In this document: positions 1 through 8,928 of the stretch, piece after piece
Layout of the letters: every line of letters begins with the position of its first letter
Position numbering within the stretch: the stretch's first letter is position 1
From: UBA9715 sp964553375
GTDB lineage: Bacteria > Actinomycetota > Coriobacteriia > Coriobacteriales > Eggerthellaceae
Direction: 5' to 3'
Assembly: GCA_964553375.1 (NCBI GenBank)
Contig: CAZKKN010000008.1
Coordinates: 1-51,069 of the forward strand
Length of the DNA stretch: 51,069 nt
Program-made: the position numbers and the translations under genes
Notes under the pieces: model-generated
The model's input: the letters and a program-made list of their open reading frames with translations, nothing else
Database searches by the model: none
What the model was told of the DNA's origin: nothing

Positions 1-98
1 GTCCCCTGACATACTGTGAAGCACGCTTCATGCCATCATCCCCGTCCCCTGACATACTGTGAAGCACGCTTCATGCCATCATCCCCGTCCCCTGACAT
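1..98. repeat. 43-bp tandem repeat, 2.3 copies
   Basis: Two identical 43-bp units (1-43 and 44-86) are followed by the first 12 bases of a third (87-98). Every unit starts GTCCCCTGACAT and holds a small palindrome, TGAAGC-AC-GCTTCA. The array ends 17 bp from the stop codon of the exonuclease gene. It resembles REP-type or transposon-end repeats, but it sits at the window edge and its full extent cannot be seen. Confidence 0.8.
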
Positions 99-114
99 GA
101 AACCGAAGAAGAAC

Positions 115-1080
115 TCAAGCCAGGAGATTGCGTTCCTGCAGCTCGGCAATCACCGTGCGGAACATGAGATCCGTGTCGTCGAGGCCCAGGTGGCGCTCCG
201 CTTCGTCGGCTCCGAGCACGCCGCGGCGCTGAGCCCACGCTTCCAAGCTGGCCGGCTTAGCCTCCCAGGAAAGGAATCGCACCTCGGGATCAAGGGCGCG
301 GCAGATGTCGCGGGTGTCGATGGGTATGATCTTACCCGCCTTGCGCGCCTCCGCATAGCCGGGAAGATGCAACATGAACCAACTGTCTTCGAAAGCGGCG
401 TTGTGCGCCATGAAGGGATGGGCTGTGAGCGTCTTCAGCAGCTGTTCATGAAGCTCCGTATTCTGACGGAACTCCTGCTGTTTAGCCACATCGCCCCAGG
501 TGATGTGATGGATTTCCTCCAGCGGCACGCCTGTCTCCTCGTATTGGGCGGGCAAACCGCAAAAGACCGAATGGGTATCTTGAGGCTCTGCGTCTTCAGC
601 TAGGTCCATGACCTCCCAACCCACATTCACGATGTAACCCCGATCCGGGTTAGTGGACGTGGTCTCGATGTCTATGCCGACGAACGTGCCTTTGGCCGGC
701 TTCGCACCATAAAGCACGCCGCGGGTCGCATTCATTCCCTCGAACTCTTTGGTCACCGTGGCCACGCGACGATGCTGAAGTGCCGCCACGCTTTGCATGA
801 TGTCCTGGTCGGACAGGCTATTCGCCAGATTGTGGCTGCGCTCGTTTTGCCAAGTGCCTCGCTCCATGAGGTCGCAGAGTGCTCGGTTGCGATCGGCAAG
901 ATCGAGCACCAGGCTATAGTCGAAAGACGGATTCGGATTCTCCATAAAATCCCTGGTCATAAGCGCAATCGCTTCTTCATTGGTACGCCGTTCGCCATCC
1001 AGGGTCTCCTCGTCCAAACCCAGGAAGAACTCGGGAATGAAGATGGTGCTGGCATGGCTGATCGCGTCGCTGAGGTTCAT
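115..1080 (-). CDS. DEDDh-family 3'-5' exonuclease (DNA pol III epsilon-like)
   Basis: The 321-residue product carries an RNase-T/epsilon-type exonuclease fold in its C-terminal two thirds. The acidic pair is in DIET (about residues 137/139), a further Asp is in HNAAFED (about 232), and the H-x4-D signature is near 297-302, so all DEDDh metal ligands are present. The roughly 125 residues before this domain are not recognised. ATG at 1080 was chosen because GAAAGG lies just upstream; a longer reading to 1296 would run into the LysR gene on the other strand. It is divergent from that regulator. It probably trims DNA or RNA 3' ends. A proofreading role in the replicase is possible but cannot be told from a free-standing nuclease. 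Confidence 0.8.
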   Translation of the reverse strand: MNLSDAISHASTIFIPEFFLGLDEETLDGERRTNEEAIALMTRDFMENPNPSFDYSLVLDLADRNRALCDLMERGTWQNERSHNLANSLSDQDIMQSVAALQHRRVATVTKEFEGMNATRGVLYGAKPAKGTFVGIDIETTSTNPDRGYIVNVGWEVMDLAEDAEPQDTHSVFCGLPAQYEETGVPLEEIHHITWGDVAKQQEFRQNTELHEQLLKTLTAHPFMAHNAAFEDSWFMLHLPGYAEARKAGKIIPIDTRDICRALDPEVRFLSWEAKPASLEAWAQRRGVLGADEAERHLGLDDTDLMFRTVIAELQERNLLA

Positions 1081-1203
1081 GGAAGGGCCTTTCTTCTCGC
1101 CCGCTTCGGGCGTGTGGTTGCGAATCGTTGCAAGGGATAGTTTACCTTGGCACCGCAGGTTTCTTCGAGCCAACCCTATCGGCGGTCGATGATTTTTGAG
1201 CGC

Positions 1204-1220
1204 TATCGGGAAAAGCGATA
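1204..1220 (+). promoter_or_regulatory. Candidate LysR binding site
   Basis: TATCG-N7-CGATA is an exact inverted repeat containing the T-N11-A spacing typical of LysR-family operators. It lies 74 bp upstream of the LysR start and between the two divergent genes, so autoregulation and control of the exonuclease are both possible. A -10-like TATCAT follows at 1239-1244; no good -35 is visible. Confidence 0.45.
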
Positions 1221-1294
1221 ACCCGGTTCTTTTTGCAGTATCATGAAGGCCATGAAAGCACCTCCCAAACTTGAAGGAGACTGAAGGAGACCCC

Positions 1295-2218
1295 ATGACC
1301 CTACAACAGCTGCGCTACCTCATCGCCGTATGCGAGCACGGCTCCATCCATTCGGCCGCGCAGAACCTCTACGTTTCCCAGTCGAACCTCTCCACAGCTA
1401 TCAAGGAATTGGAGAAAGAGCTGGGGATCACCATATTCATCCGCTCCAACCGAGGCGTGACCTTGACCAACGATGGCACGGAGCTTTTAGGTTACGCACG
1501 ACAAGTGGTGGAACAGGCGGATATGCTGGAAGATCGCTACACCCAAGGCAACAGGGACAACATGCGCCTGGCGGTTTCCACCCAGCATTACTACTTCAGC
1601 CTGCAGGCTTTCATCAACGTGGCGGAAAGTTGCGCCTCAAGCCGCTACGATTTCACGTTGCGCGAATGCGCCACCGGGCAGATCATCGAGGACGTGCGCA
1701 CTTTCCGCAGCTCCATCGGGGTGCTGTATCTGGATGACTTCAACGGTCGGGTGTTGCGCCGGGCGCTGGACGAGGCCGATCTTTCGTTCACGCCGCTCTT
1801 CGATGCGAACGTTCATGTGTTCGTGGGCGACCATCACCCGCTGGCGGGGCGCACGTCGGTGCGCCTGGAGGATCTTGATCCCTACCCGCGCTACTCCTTC
1901 GAGCAGGGTACCGCGAACTCGTTCTACTACTCCGAAGAGCCTTTCGGTTATCTGCCACACGACCGGAACATCCGCTTCTCCGACCGCGGAACGCTGACCA
2001 ACCTGCTCACATCTTTCAACGGCTATACGATTTCCACCGGCGTGCTTTCCAGCGAGATGCATCAAGGTATCACCGCCATTCCGCTGGACGTGAACGAGCG
2101 CATGCAGGTTGGCTACATCATGCACAACGAGCGCAAGCCGGGTGAGCTTCTAACCCGCTACATCGAGGAGCTTCATCGCGTCATCGCCGAGAACCCCCTG
2201 GTGGAAGCACGCTATTGA
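1295..2218 (+). CDS. LysR-family transcriptional regulator
   Basis: The 307-residue protein starts with a classic LysR winged helix-turn-helix (residues 1-60, MTLQQLRYLIAV then SAAQNLYVSQSNLSTAIKEL) and continues with a substrate-binding-like effector domain. Length is normal for the family. ATG 1295 is preceded by GAAGGAGA, which decides against an upstream in-frame ATG at 1271. It is divergent from the exonuclease, and its stop codon overlaps the end of the convergent PIN toxin gene by 7 bp. The effector cannot be predicted; neighbours do not form an obvious pathway. Confidence 0.9.
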   Translation: MTLQQLRYLIAVCEHGSIHSAAQNLYVSQSNLSTAIKELEKELGITIFIRSNRGVTLTNDGTELLGYARQVVEQADMLEDRYTQGNRDNMRLAVSTQHYYFSLQAFINVAESCASSRYDFTLRECATGQIIEDVRTFRSSIGVLYLDDFNGRVLRRALDEADLSFTPLFDANVHVFVGDHHPLAGRTSVRLEDLDPYPRYSFEQGTANSFYYSEEPFGYLPHDRNIRFSDRGTLTNLLTSFNGYTISTGVLSSEMHQGITAIPLDVNERMQVGYIMHNERKPGELLTRYIEELHRVIAENPLVEARY

Positions 2219-2631
2219 TCCATGGTGGTTAACGCTTCTGCCGCCGTTAACGCAGGAATGATCGAGTTCTTGAATGCTGCCTTGTCGTAGCTGATGATGG
2301 CATCAACCTGAAGAGCCTCTGCGGTAACCCGAATGAGCCCATCTTCGTAGTCGGGCTCATCGGAAGCAAGGGCCTGAAAGACGAGCACCCCCGTCAGGTC
2401 AATCAAATCAAATACCTCGGCAATCGCTCGGATGGAATCGCGCGCACCCTCTTCATCCATATAATGCCTATGAAGCGCATAATATATCTCATTCAGAGAG
2501 GAGGAGAGGGCGTATATCGATCCGCGTTCTGAAAGCGCGCAATGCAGAAGGTCGCTCACCTCTTCGTGATAAGGAGAGCCCGCGTACACCCAGTACACCA
2601 GTGCATTTGCATCAAAAAGAAGCGAGCTCAT
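2212..2631 (-). CDS. PIN-domain toxin (VapC-like)
   Basis: The 139-residue PIN-domain protein has the conserved acidic residues of this ribonuclease fold: Asp7 in LLFDAN, Glu48 in SLNEIYYAL, Asp96 and Asp115. Known family members cleave RNA, often tRNA. The start codon overlaps the end of the upstream AbrB-type gene by 20 bp, an arrangement typical of a translationally coupled antitoxin-toxin operon. Pairing a PIN toxin with an AbrB/MazE-type antitoxin is common (VapB). Confidence 0.8.
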   Translation of the reverse strand: MSSLLFDANALVYWVYAGSPYHEEVSDLLHCALSERGSIYALSSSLNEIYYALHRHYMDEEGARDSIRAIAEVFDLIDLTGVLVFQALASDEPDYEDGLIRVTAEALQVDAIISYDKAAFKNSIIPALTAAEALTTMDQ

Positions 2632-2914
2632 CAGTACGCAGCTCCTTTCCTCTCGTCAGAAGATCAGAGGCAGTCATCTCTTCTGGCCAAGGCTCAGTGC
2701 TAGCCTGACGTGCCTTAATGCGAGATTCGACACGTTCCAGTCGCGAAAGGCGATCCCCATCATCTTCGATGAGCGCCGTGATGACTACAACGCCTTTACG
2801 CGGCGACTCAAGCCTTACCGGTTCTCCCAGCTCAAGACACGCTTTCGCACGCAACCCCTTCGGCAGCAAAACCGCAGCGCTGTTGCCCACTTTCGACAAC
2901 GTTGTTTCAGACAT
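2612..2914 (-). CDS. AbrB/MazE-type antitoxin
   Basis: The 100-residue protein has an N-terminal SpoVT/AbrB swapped-hairpin domain (residues 1-50, pattern TLSKVGNSAAVLLPKGL) and a charged C-terminal tail, the usual region for toxin binding. ATG 2914 has a strong AGGAGG at a good distance; longer readings lack one. It is the first gene of the operon and overlaps the PIN toxin. A perfect 16-bp palindrome lies 22 bp upstream and is the likely autoregulatory operator. Confidence 0.85.
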   Translation of the reverse strand: MSETTLSKVGNSAAVLLPKGLRAKACLELGEPVRLESPRKGVVVITALIEDDGDRLSRLERVESRIKARQASTEPWPEEMTASDLLTRGKELRTDELASF

Positions 2915-2936
2915 AACACACCTCCTCGCCTGATGA

Positions 2937-2952
2937 TTATAACATGTTATAA
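2937..2952. promoter_or_regulatory. Palindromic operator of the AbrB/PIN pair
   Basis: TTATAACATGTTATAA is a perfect 16-bp palindrome in an AT-rich stretch 22 bp upstream of the antitoxin start. Its position and symmetry fit a site for a dimeric AbrB-type repressor that also covers the promoter. Confidence 0.6.
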
Positions 2953-3061
2953 CATTGAGGTCACTGCCTTGTTGAAGAATCCCACCCTGTTGCTGAATCG
3001 TACCCAAAGGCGAAGGTGGATCGCTCTTTGACCGCCCATATGCTCGAGCAAGGGGCTTCTT

Positions 3062-3691
3062 TCAGCTTGCCGCCAAGGGCTGATAAGCAGGATCGCTTGC
3101 CAACACCTCGGCCTGGCCGTGGGTGAGTTCGGTTATGGCCGCTTGCATGGCCAAGGCTTCCTCGGCACGAACGCGCACCTCCACAGCGACGTCCCCGGCG
3201 AAATCTGTGGCAAGCACCTGAATCTCCTGCTCATTCAACCAGTGAGAGAGCGTGTCATAGAGCGGATAGTCCACCGACACCGTAAGGTCCACGCATTGGG
3301 CGAAATCCACGATCCGGGCTGCAGCGAATGCATCCTGAGCCGCCTTGGTATAGGCTCGAACCAGGCCACCCGTGCCCAGAAGCGTCCCACCGAAATAGCG
3401 AGTGGTCACGCAGATGACATCCTTCAGGTCGCCGTGTTCGATGACCGAAAGCGTAGGCAGTCCCGAAGTGCGCGCAGGTTCTCCGTCGTCGGAATAGCGG
3501 GTGCGGTTGTTCTCACGCAGCACGTAGGCATATACGTTGTGTCGCGCCATAGGATGAGCAGCGCGCACGCCACCCAGGAAAGCCACAGCCTCATCTTCGG
3601 TCTCCACATGGGCGATCTGGGCGATGAAGCGCGACTTCTTCTCCTCGTACTCAGCCTGCGCCGTGCCATCTATGGTCCTATAAGGCTCCGT
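3062..3691 (-). CDS. yigZ: YigZ/IMPACT-family protein with apparent ACG start
   Basis: The product has the UPF0029/IMPACT N-terminal domain (SRFIA, then YSDDGEPARTSG and VTTRYFGGTLLGTGGLVRAY) and the following DUF1949-like domain. Full length would be 209 residues, normal for YigZ. The only conventional start in frame, GTG at 3607, would remove the conserved KKSRFIA stretch. AGGAGG at 3699-3704 lies seven bases before an in-frame ACG at 3689-3691, giving the N-terminus TEPYRTIDGTAQAEYEEKKS. Either ACG is used as start or an ATG has mutated to ACG. The biochemical role in bacteria is unsettled. Confidence 0.8.
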   Translation of the reverse strand, partial: TEPYRTIDGTAQAEYEEKKSRFIAQIAHVETEDEAVAFLGGVRAAHPMARHNVYAYVLRENNRTRYSDDGEPARTSGLPTLSVIEHGDLKDVICVTTRYFGGTLLGTGGLVRAYTKAAQDAFAAARIVDFAQCVDLTVSVDYPLYDTLSHWLNEQEIQVLATDFAGDVAVEVRVRAEEALAMQAAITELTHGQAEVLASDPAYQPLAAS

Positions 3692-3698
3692 ATCAACT

Positions 3699-3704
3699 CC
3701 TCCT
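3699..3704 (-). promoter_or_regulatory. Ribosome binding site supporting an ACG start
   Basis: AGGAGG followed by the 7-base spacer AGTTGAT and then ACG. No ATG, GTG or TTG occurs in the yigZ frame near this site, so the ribosome binding site points to ACG 3689-3691. Confidence 0.6.
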
Positions 3705-3711
3705 ATTCAAC

Positions 3712-3821
3712 GAGGCGGGAGGCACTCTCGGGCTTGGCTTCGACCGGCGAAAATCGCGATGCTGCGCATGATATCGCGTTTTTCTTGGTCTGCAGAATCA
3801 CCCTCGAATGCCTCGCGCCTC
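3712..3821 (+). repeat. Nested palindrome, family I copy A
   Basis: Outer arms 3712-3732 and 3801-3821 are imperfect inverted repeats. Inside lie the family end motif CTTGGCTTCG (3733-3742), a variable hairpin (3750-3783, AAAATCGCGAT pairing with ATATCGCGTTTT) and the second end motif CTTGGTCTGCAGAATC. It sits directly upstream of yigZ and downstream of alaS. Confidence 0.75.
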
Positions 3822-3870
3822 TTTCGACCGAAGAGCGACCGAATTGCCCTTCGCTCTTGTCACACACGAT

Positions 3871-3978
3871 GCCGCCGGGCGGGGTATTCACAAAGCGAGT
3901 TCCGCACGACGCGAAACGTCCAGTGGACGTTTCGCCAAAGCAGGACTGTTTGAGCGACTGAATGCCCCGCCCGGCGGC
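3871..3978 (+). repeat. Nested palindrome, family II copy 1
   Basis: Outer arms 3871-3890 and 3959-3978 pair over 20 bp with one mismatch. Inside are CACAAAGCGAGTTCCGCA, an 11-bp perfect inner hairpin (3911-3921 with 3925-3935, loop AGT) and GGACTGTTTGAGCGACTG. The same ends occur at 8929-9030 with different stem sequences. It lies 50 bp past the alaS stop codon. Confidence 0.8.
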
Positions 3979-4027
3979 TTCGGCTCGGCTACCCGGAGGC
4001 ATCGGCCCGGCGTCTAGGCCGCGTGCA

Positions 4028-6700
4028 CTACACGCCCAGTGCCTCACGTGCGATGGCGAGGGCCTCGTCGATGCCGCCCGGATTCTTGCCACCGGCTTGG
4101 GCCATGGTAGCCTTGCCACCGCCACCGCCTCCGATCGCCGGCCCCATGGCCTTGATCAGGGCAGATGCATCGAAGCCCGCCTCCACGGCTTCGGGGGTGC
4201 CAGCAGCCATGATGATCGCCTTGCCATCGTTTTCGCCCGCCACCACCAAGGCGCCGGGAGCCTCCATGCGCGCCCGGATGACATCCCAAAGATGGCGCTG
4301 ACCGCCGGATTGGATCGCCGGCCCCTTCGCCACGATGACGGGATAGCCAGCCGGAGTCTGCACTACCTGTTCCAGCAGCTCATTGAAGCCGTCATCGGAA
4401 ACGGCGTCTTTCGCGCGCTTGGCAGCCTGCTGCACTTCCTTCAACGTCTTCTGGTTCGCCGCCGTGCGCTCAGACACATCAAACAGCGGAACTCGCAGCT
4501 CATCTGCCGTTTCACGCAGTTCGTCCTCCATGCGGTTCATATACTCCAGCGCCCCGTAGCTCGTGACCGCCTCGATGCGGCGAACGTTGGCACCCACTGA
4601 ACCTTCGGAGGTAATCTTCAAGAATCCTATCTCAGCCGTGTTACTCACATGGCAGCCGCCGCAAAGCTCACGGGAGAAATCGCTTGCCTCCACCACGCGC
4701 ACTTCCTCGCCGTACTTCTCGCCGAACAGCGCCGTCACGCCGGAAGCGCGAGCCTCATCAAGGCTGGTGTGGTAAACATTCAAGGGGATGGCCTTCATAA
4801 TCTCGGCGTTGGCCAAAGCCTCCACCTCGTGGATTTGATCGCGAGTGAGCGCCTGGAAGTGGGTGAAGTCGAAGCGCAGGCGATCGGGACCCACATAGGA
4901 ACCCGCCTGGTTCACGTGCTCGCCCAACACCGAGCGCAGCGCAGCATGGAGGATGTGAGTGCCCGTGTGGTTGCGCGTGATGCGGGCGCGACGCTCGGCG
5001 TCCACCGTGGCCCGGACCTCTTCACCTTCCACGAGACGCCCGGAACCCACTTCCACATAATGGCAGGTCAATCCGGCTTCAGGAGCGCGCGTGTCCACCA
5101 CCTTCGCCGTTGAGTCGCTCGTGACGATGGTACCGGTGTCGCCCACTTCGCCACCCATTTCGGCGTAGAACGGCGTGACTGACAGGATGACCTCGCCCTC
5201 TTCGCCTTCGCCCAAAGAAGCCACACGCTCGCCATCCTTCACAAGAGCGACGATGCGCGCCTTGGCATCCAGCTGGTCATAGCCCACGAACTGGGTGGGA
5301 CCGCTCTCTTTGAGAATCTCAGCCTCCACGCTTCCGTAGGTGGACCAAGCAGCCTCGGCATCATCCTTGGTGGCGGCGCGAGCGCGGCTGCGCTGTTGCT
5401 CCATGCATGCCTCGAAACCCGGCATGTCAACGGAAATCGCCCGCTCCTCGCAGATCTCCTCGGTCACTTCCACGGGGAAGCCATAGGTATCGTGAAGCTT
5501 GAAGGCGACCTCCCCGGGCAGCACCCCGCCGCGAGGCAGGTCCGCAAGCGCCTCCTCCAAGTATGCCTGACCGGTACGCAACGTGCGACCGAAGCGCTCT
5601 TCCTCGGACAGGATGACGCTCTCGATGAGCTCGCGATTGTCGGTGAGCTCCGGGTACACATCGCCCATGAGCTCGATGATCCTGTTCAAGTAGTGATTGT
5701 GGAACGGCCCCTCTATCCCCAAAGTGTGGCCGTGCATGACCGCGCGACGCAACAGTCGGCGCAGCACGTAGCCGCGCCCCTCATTGGAGGGCAGGATGCC
5801 ATCGGCGATCATGAAGGATACGCTGCGGCTGTGATCGGCGCAGATGCGCAGTGACAGGTCGGTTCGCGCTTGGTCATCATCCAGGGCTCCCGGCACCATA
5901 TTGCCGTCATACATCTTGCCCGACAGATGCTCGCCCACACCCACCAGGCTGCGCAGCACGTCGGTTTCGTAGTTCGACTGCACACCCTGCATGATGGCCG
6001 CGGTGCGCTCAAGGCCAAGCCCCGTGTCGATGTTCTTGGTGGGCAGCGGCGCCAGTGTGCCATCCTCTTGCCCATCGTATTGGGTGAACACGCAGTTCCA
6101 GTACTCCAGGAATCGGTCACAATCGCAACCCGGCGCGCAATCGGGGCTGCCGCAACCGAACTCCGGGCCCTGGTCATAATAGAGCTCGCTGCAGGGACCG
6201 CACGGACCGGTGGGACCCGCGCGCCAGAAGTTATCTTCCTCGCCCAGGCGGCTGATATGGTCTTCAGGCACCCCGAGCGACTTCCAGATCTCTATGGTCT
6301 CGTCGTCATCGAAGAACACGGTGAAGTAGATCTTCTCCAGCGGCAGCCCCAGCACCTCGGTGGAGAACTCCAGCGCCCAGGCGCACATCTCCTTCTTGAA
6401 GTACTTTCCGAAGCTGAAGTTGCCCATCATCTCGAAAAACGACAGGTGGCGGCCCGTGGTGCCGATGATATCGATGTCGTTGGTGCGCACGCATTTCTGC
6501 ACCGTGGTGGCGCCGATGTAGTTGGGGTCGAACTCCTTCACATGGAGGAAGTAGGGCTTGAACTGCACCATGCCAGCGCTCGTAAGCAGCAGCGATGGGT
6601 CGTCGGGGATGAGGCTTGAAGACGGTAGGCGCTTGCACCCCTTCTCCTCAAAGAAACGCAGGTACTTCTCGCGTATTTCCGCCGTAGTCATATATTCCAT
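4028..6700 (-). CDS. alaS: Alanyl-tRNA synthetase
   Basis: The 890-residue enzyme attaches alanine to tRNA-Ala. It has the class II catalytic core (residues 1-240, including TSAGMVQFKPYF and GRHLSFFEMMGNFSFGKYF), the tRNA recognition region, the editing domain with HTGTHILHAALR and CGGCHVS zinc-site motifs, and the C-Ala domain (glycine-rich AIGGGGGGK near the end). Length is normal. The start follows a GAAGGATC sequence. It recognises the G3:U70 pair seen in both tRNA-Ala genes of this window. Two nested palindromes follow its stop codon. Confidence 0.97.
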   Translation of the reverse strand: MEYMTTAEIREKYLRFFEEKGCKRLPSSSLIPDDPSLLLTSAGMVQFKPYFLHVKEFDPNYIGATTVQKCVRTNDIDIIGTTGRHLSFFEMMGNFSFGKYFKKEMCAWALEFSTEVLGLPLEKIYFTVFFDDDETIEIWKSLGVPEDHISRLGEEDNFWRAGPTGPCGPCSELYYDQGPEFGCGSPDCAPGCDCDRFLEYWNCVFTQYDGQEDGTLAPLPTKNIDTGLGLERTAAIMQGVQSNYETDVLRSLVGVGEHLSGKMYDGNMVPGALDDDQARTDLSLRICADHSRSVSFMIADGILPSNEGRGYVLRRLLRRAVMHGHTLGIEGPFHNHYLNRIIELMGDVYPELTDNRELIESVILSEEERFGRTLRTGQAYLEEALADLPRGGVLPGEVAFKLHDTYGFPVEVTEEICEERAISVDMPGFEACMEQQRSRARAATKDDAEAAWSTYGSVEAEILKESGPTQFVGYDQLDAKARIVALVKDGERVASLGEGEEGEVILSVTPFYAEMGGEVGDTGTIVTSDSTAKVVDTRAPEAGLTCHYVEVGSGRLVEGEEVRATVDAERRARITRNHTGTHILHAALRSVLGEHVNQAGSYVGPDRLRFDFTHFQALTRDQIHEVEALANAEIMKAIPLNVYHTSLDEARASGVTALFGEKYGEEVRVVEASDFSRELCGGCHVSNTAEIGFLKITSEGSVGANVRRIEAVTSYGALEYMNRMEDELRETADELRVPLFDVSERTAANQKTLKEVQQAAKRAKDAVSDDGFNELLEQVVQTPAGYPVIVAKGPAIQSGGQRHLWDVIRARMEAPGALVVAGENDGKAIIMAAGTPEAVEAGFDASALIKAMGPAIGGGGGGKATMAQAGGKNPGGIDEALAIAREALGV

Positions 6701-6894
6701 AGAAGGGATCCTTCCAACTAGTGGGCAACAGAGGTTATTCTAGCGCAACACCGCAGGCTTTTAGCGGCGCAGCGAAACGAGGCGCTCAAAACACGTGGAC
6801 CTGACAGCATTGACAGCGCTGGCTGCGTTGGCAACGCCGGCAACACAGGGCGGCAGCGCAGGCAAAGCCAGCAGCACGCGCAGCAGACCGCGGG

Positions 6895-8187
6895 CTATTT
6901 CTTGTCGTGCAGGTCTATCTTCGGGATCTTCCCCGTAAGGGAGCGGCTTGACCCACTGCTTGGCAGCGAACCAAGGGGGCCGGTGGCATCGGCCATGGGA
7001 TCCAGCGTGCCACTGGCGGTCTTAACGGGATTGCCTTTGAAGAATACGCCATCGGGCGACACGATGCAGCGGCCCGTCTTCTTCTCGAAGTAGTAGACGA
7101 ACATGGATTTCGCCATGGCCACCAGGGGAATGGAAAGCAGCGTGCCAACAAGCGCCCCGGAAAGGCCGCCCATAGCCGTGCCGATGCCGGCGCCTGCCAT
7201 GAGGGCGACGAAGGTGACCGCCGGGTGAATGTCTACGGAGTCGCCCATGAGCTTGGGAGATACGAAGGTGTAGACCGCCTGCTGGATGATAACGGTACCC
7301 ACCAGGGCGATGATGCCCACCAGGGGGCTTTCCACGAAGCTTGCGATGAACGCCAGGATGCCGCCGAGCCAAGGACCGATGATGGGGATGATATTCAAAA
7401 GGCCGGTGATCACTCCGAACGCCGCAGGACTGGGTACCCGCAATATGGCGAACATGACGCCGCAGGCCACGCCGATGATCGCGCACTGGATGATGGTGGT
7501 GCGCAGGTAGCCTCCCATCACGCGTGTCACGGTGATGTGGAGCATCTCGGCATCGTCATGATACTTCTTCCCCACCAGACGATAAGCCTCTTTTCCCAGT
7601 TCAGGCAGCTGAATGAGCATCCAGAATGCCACCACCAGCGCGAAACCGATGCACACGGCGGTATTGGCGATGGAAGCACCCACAGCCACCAGGCTGGATG
7701 CGCCCATAGAGGCGAAGTCTGAGACCCATTTGGAAGCCGACGACGAAACGCCATCAAGCCAATCCTTCACAGCGCTGTTCTGGAACACGTCGGCGTGGTT
7801 GTTATAGAAACCGGTGGCCCAATCGTTAAGGCCTTGGATGTATCCCGGCAAGCTGGTAGCCAGCTCATCGAACTGCGTGTCAATGCCGAAAATCGGGGAG
7901 GACATGATGAACAGCAGCGCACCCAGCACCAAGATGAGAACGACATAGGCGATGGTGGTGCCCCAAACGCGCTTGATGCCGCGGCGCTCAAGGCCATTCA
8001 CCATACCGCTGAGGATGAAGACGAAGATGGCCGTCCAGATGATGATCCCGATGGCCAGCGAGAGAACGCCCGAAACATAGATGGCCACACCGGCCAGGAT
8101 AATCGCGCCGACCCAAGTCCATACCACGACCAATCGGTGCTTGGCCGAAAGGTATTTATCCTGGGTGTTGTTTCCCTCCCCCGCCAT
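6895..8187 (-). CDS. AI-2E-family transporter (YhhT/PerM-like permease)
   Basis: The 430-residue membrane protein has two N-terminal transmembrane helices, a soluble loop of about 100 residues, then a cluster of helices with the family signature LLNIIPIIGPWLGG and HPAVTFVALMAG. A hydrophilic C-terminal tail of about 70 residues is rich in Ser, Gly and Lys. Members of the family have been linked to autoinducer-2 export, Na+/H+ exchange or general efflux, so substrate is open. It is 21 bp downstream of the DUF948-like gene and probably co-transcribed with it. Confidence 0.85.
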   Translation of the reverse strand: MAGEGNNTQDKYLSAKHRLVVVWTWVGAIILAGVAIYVSGVLSLAIGIIIWTAIFVFILSGMVNGLERRGIKRVWGTTIAYVVLILVLGALLFIMSSPIFGIDTQFDELATSLPGYIQGLNDWATGFYNNHADVFQNSAVKDWLDGVSSSASKWVSDFASMGASSLVAVGASIANTAVCIGFALVVAFWMLIQLPELGKEAYRLVGKKYHDDAEMLHITVTRVMGGYLRTTIIQCAIIGVACGVMFAILRVPSPAAFGVITGLLNIIPIIGPWLGGILAFIASFVESPLVGIIALVGTVIIQQAVYTFVSPKLMGDSVDIHPAVTFVALMAGAGIGTAMGGLSGALVGTLLSIPLVAMAKSMFVYYFEKKTGRCIVSPDGVFFKGNPVKTASGTLDPMADATGPLGSLPSSGSSRSLTGKIPKIDLHDKK

Positions 8188-8208
8188 GGTGGCCTTCCAA
8201 CCAGCGGC

Positions 8209-8817
8209 TTACTTCGCCGCCGCGTCGCCAGCTGCGGGTTTGGGATCGATGGCGATATAGCCGTTGGTGGCAAGCTTCTCTTCCTGCTTCTCCTCATCGG
8301 AAGCGAGCTTTTGCTTCTCCGCATCCTTCTTCTCGGCGTCTTTGTATTCCTGAAGAGCCTGCCCCACAGCCACACGCTGCTCGGCGAGTCTCTCGGATTC
8401 GTCGCTTGCATCCTTACCGCCCAGCACGCTGCGCACCTTGGAAGCCACGGAATTCACGGCTTTCAGCGGGGCGTTGGCGATGTTATCCACGGCTGCGGTG
8501 GCCGAAGAGACGGTCTCGGTTATCTCGGAGACGTTCTCCAAAATGCCATCCACGCGCATCATCTCCAGGTTCACCGTGTCAACGGTAAGCTGCACCCGGT
8601 CCATAAGCGGGTCAACCTTGGCAAGGGTGGGCTGGATGTTCGTGGTGATCTCCTCAACGTTCTTCAACGTGGGATCGATCTGCGTTTTCACATCGGTCAC
8701 AGTGACGCGAACCGTTTTGAGCAGCTTGACCAGCTCCACGATGAACACGATAAGCGCAATGCCCACAACGATGAACACGATGGGCAAGATGATGTTCAGA
8801 ACCTGAGTCACATCCAT
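8209..8817 (-). CDS. DUF948-like membrane-anchored coiled-coil protein
   Basis: The 202-residue protein has one N-terminal transmembrane segment (about residues 5-28), then heptad-like repeats rich in Val, Thr and Asp (VKTQIDPTLKNVEEITTNIQ), and a charged Lys/Glu/Ala-rich tail. This matches DUF948 proteins, which are anchored envelope proteins of unknown role. ATG 8817 was chosen because GGAGG lies just upstream; an ATG seven codons earlier lacks this. It precedes the AI-2E-family permease in the same operon. Confidence 0.75.
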   Translation of the reverse strand: MDVTQVLNIILPIVFIVVGIALIVFIVELVKLLKTVRVTVTDVKTQIDPTLKNVEEITTNIQPTLAKVDPLMDRVQLTVDTVNLEMMRVDGILENVSEITETVSSATAAVDNIANAPLKAVNSVASKVRSVLGGKDASDESERLAEQRVAVGQALQEYKDAEKKDAEKQKLASDEEKQEEKLATNGYIAIDPKPAAGDAAAK

Positions 8818-8928
8818 GGCAAATCCTCCTTCGAACATGGCTAACTATAGCATAGCGCCTGAAAACCGCCGGGGTGCCACTTGGGCTGTTCGCGTGTTGT
8901 AATGTTGCGTTTCTCCTGCGGAAGGGAG

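Noticed and set aside
1..98. CRISPR array
   Set aside because: Units are contiguous with no unique spacers, and there are no cas genes.
3605..3607. GTG as the yigZ start codon
   Set aside because: It lacks a ribosome binding site and would delete the conserved KKSRFIA region.
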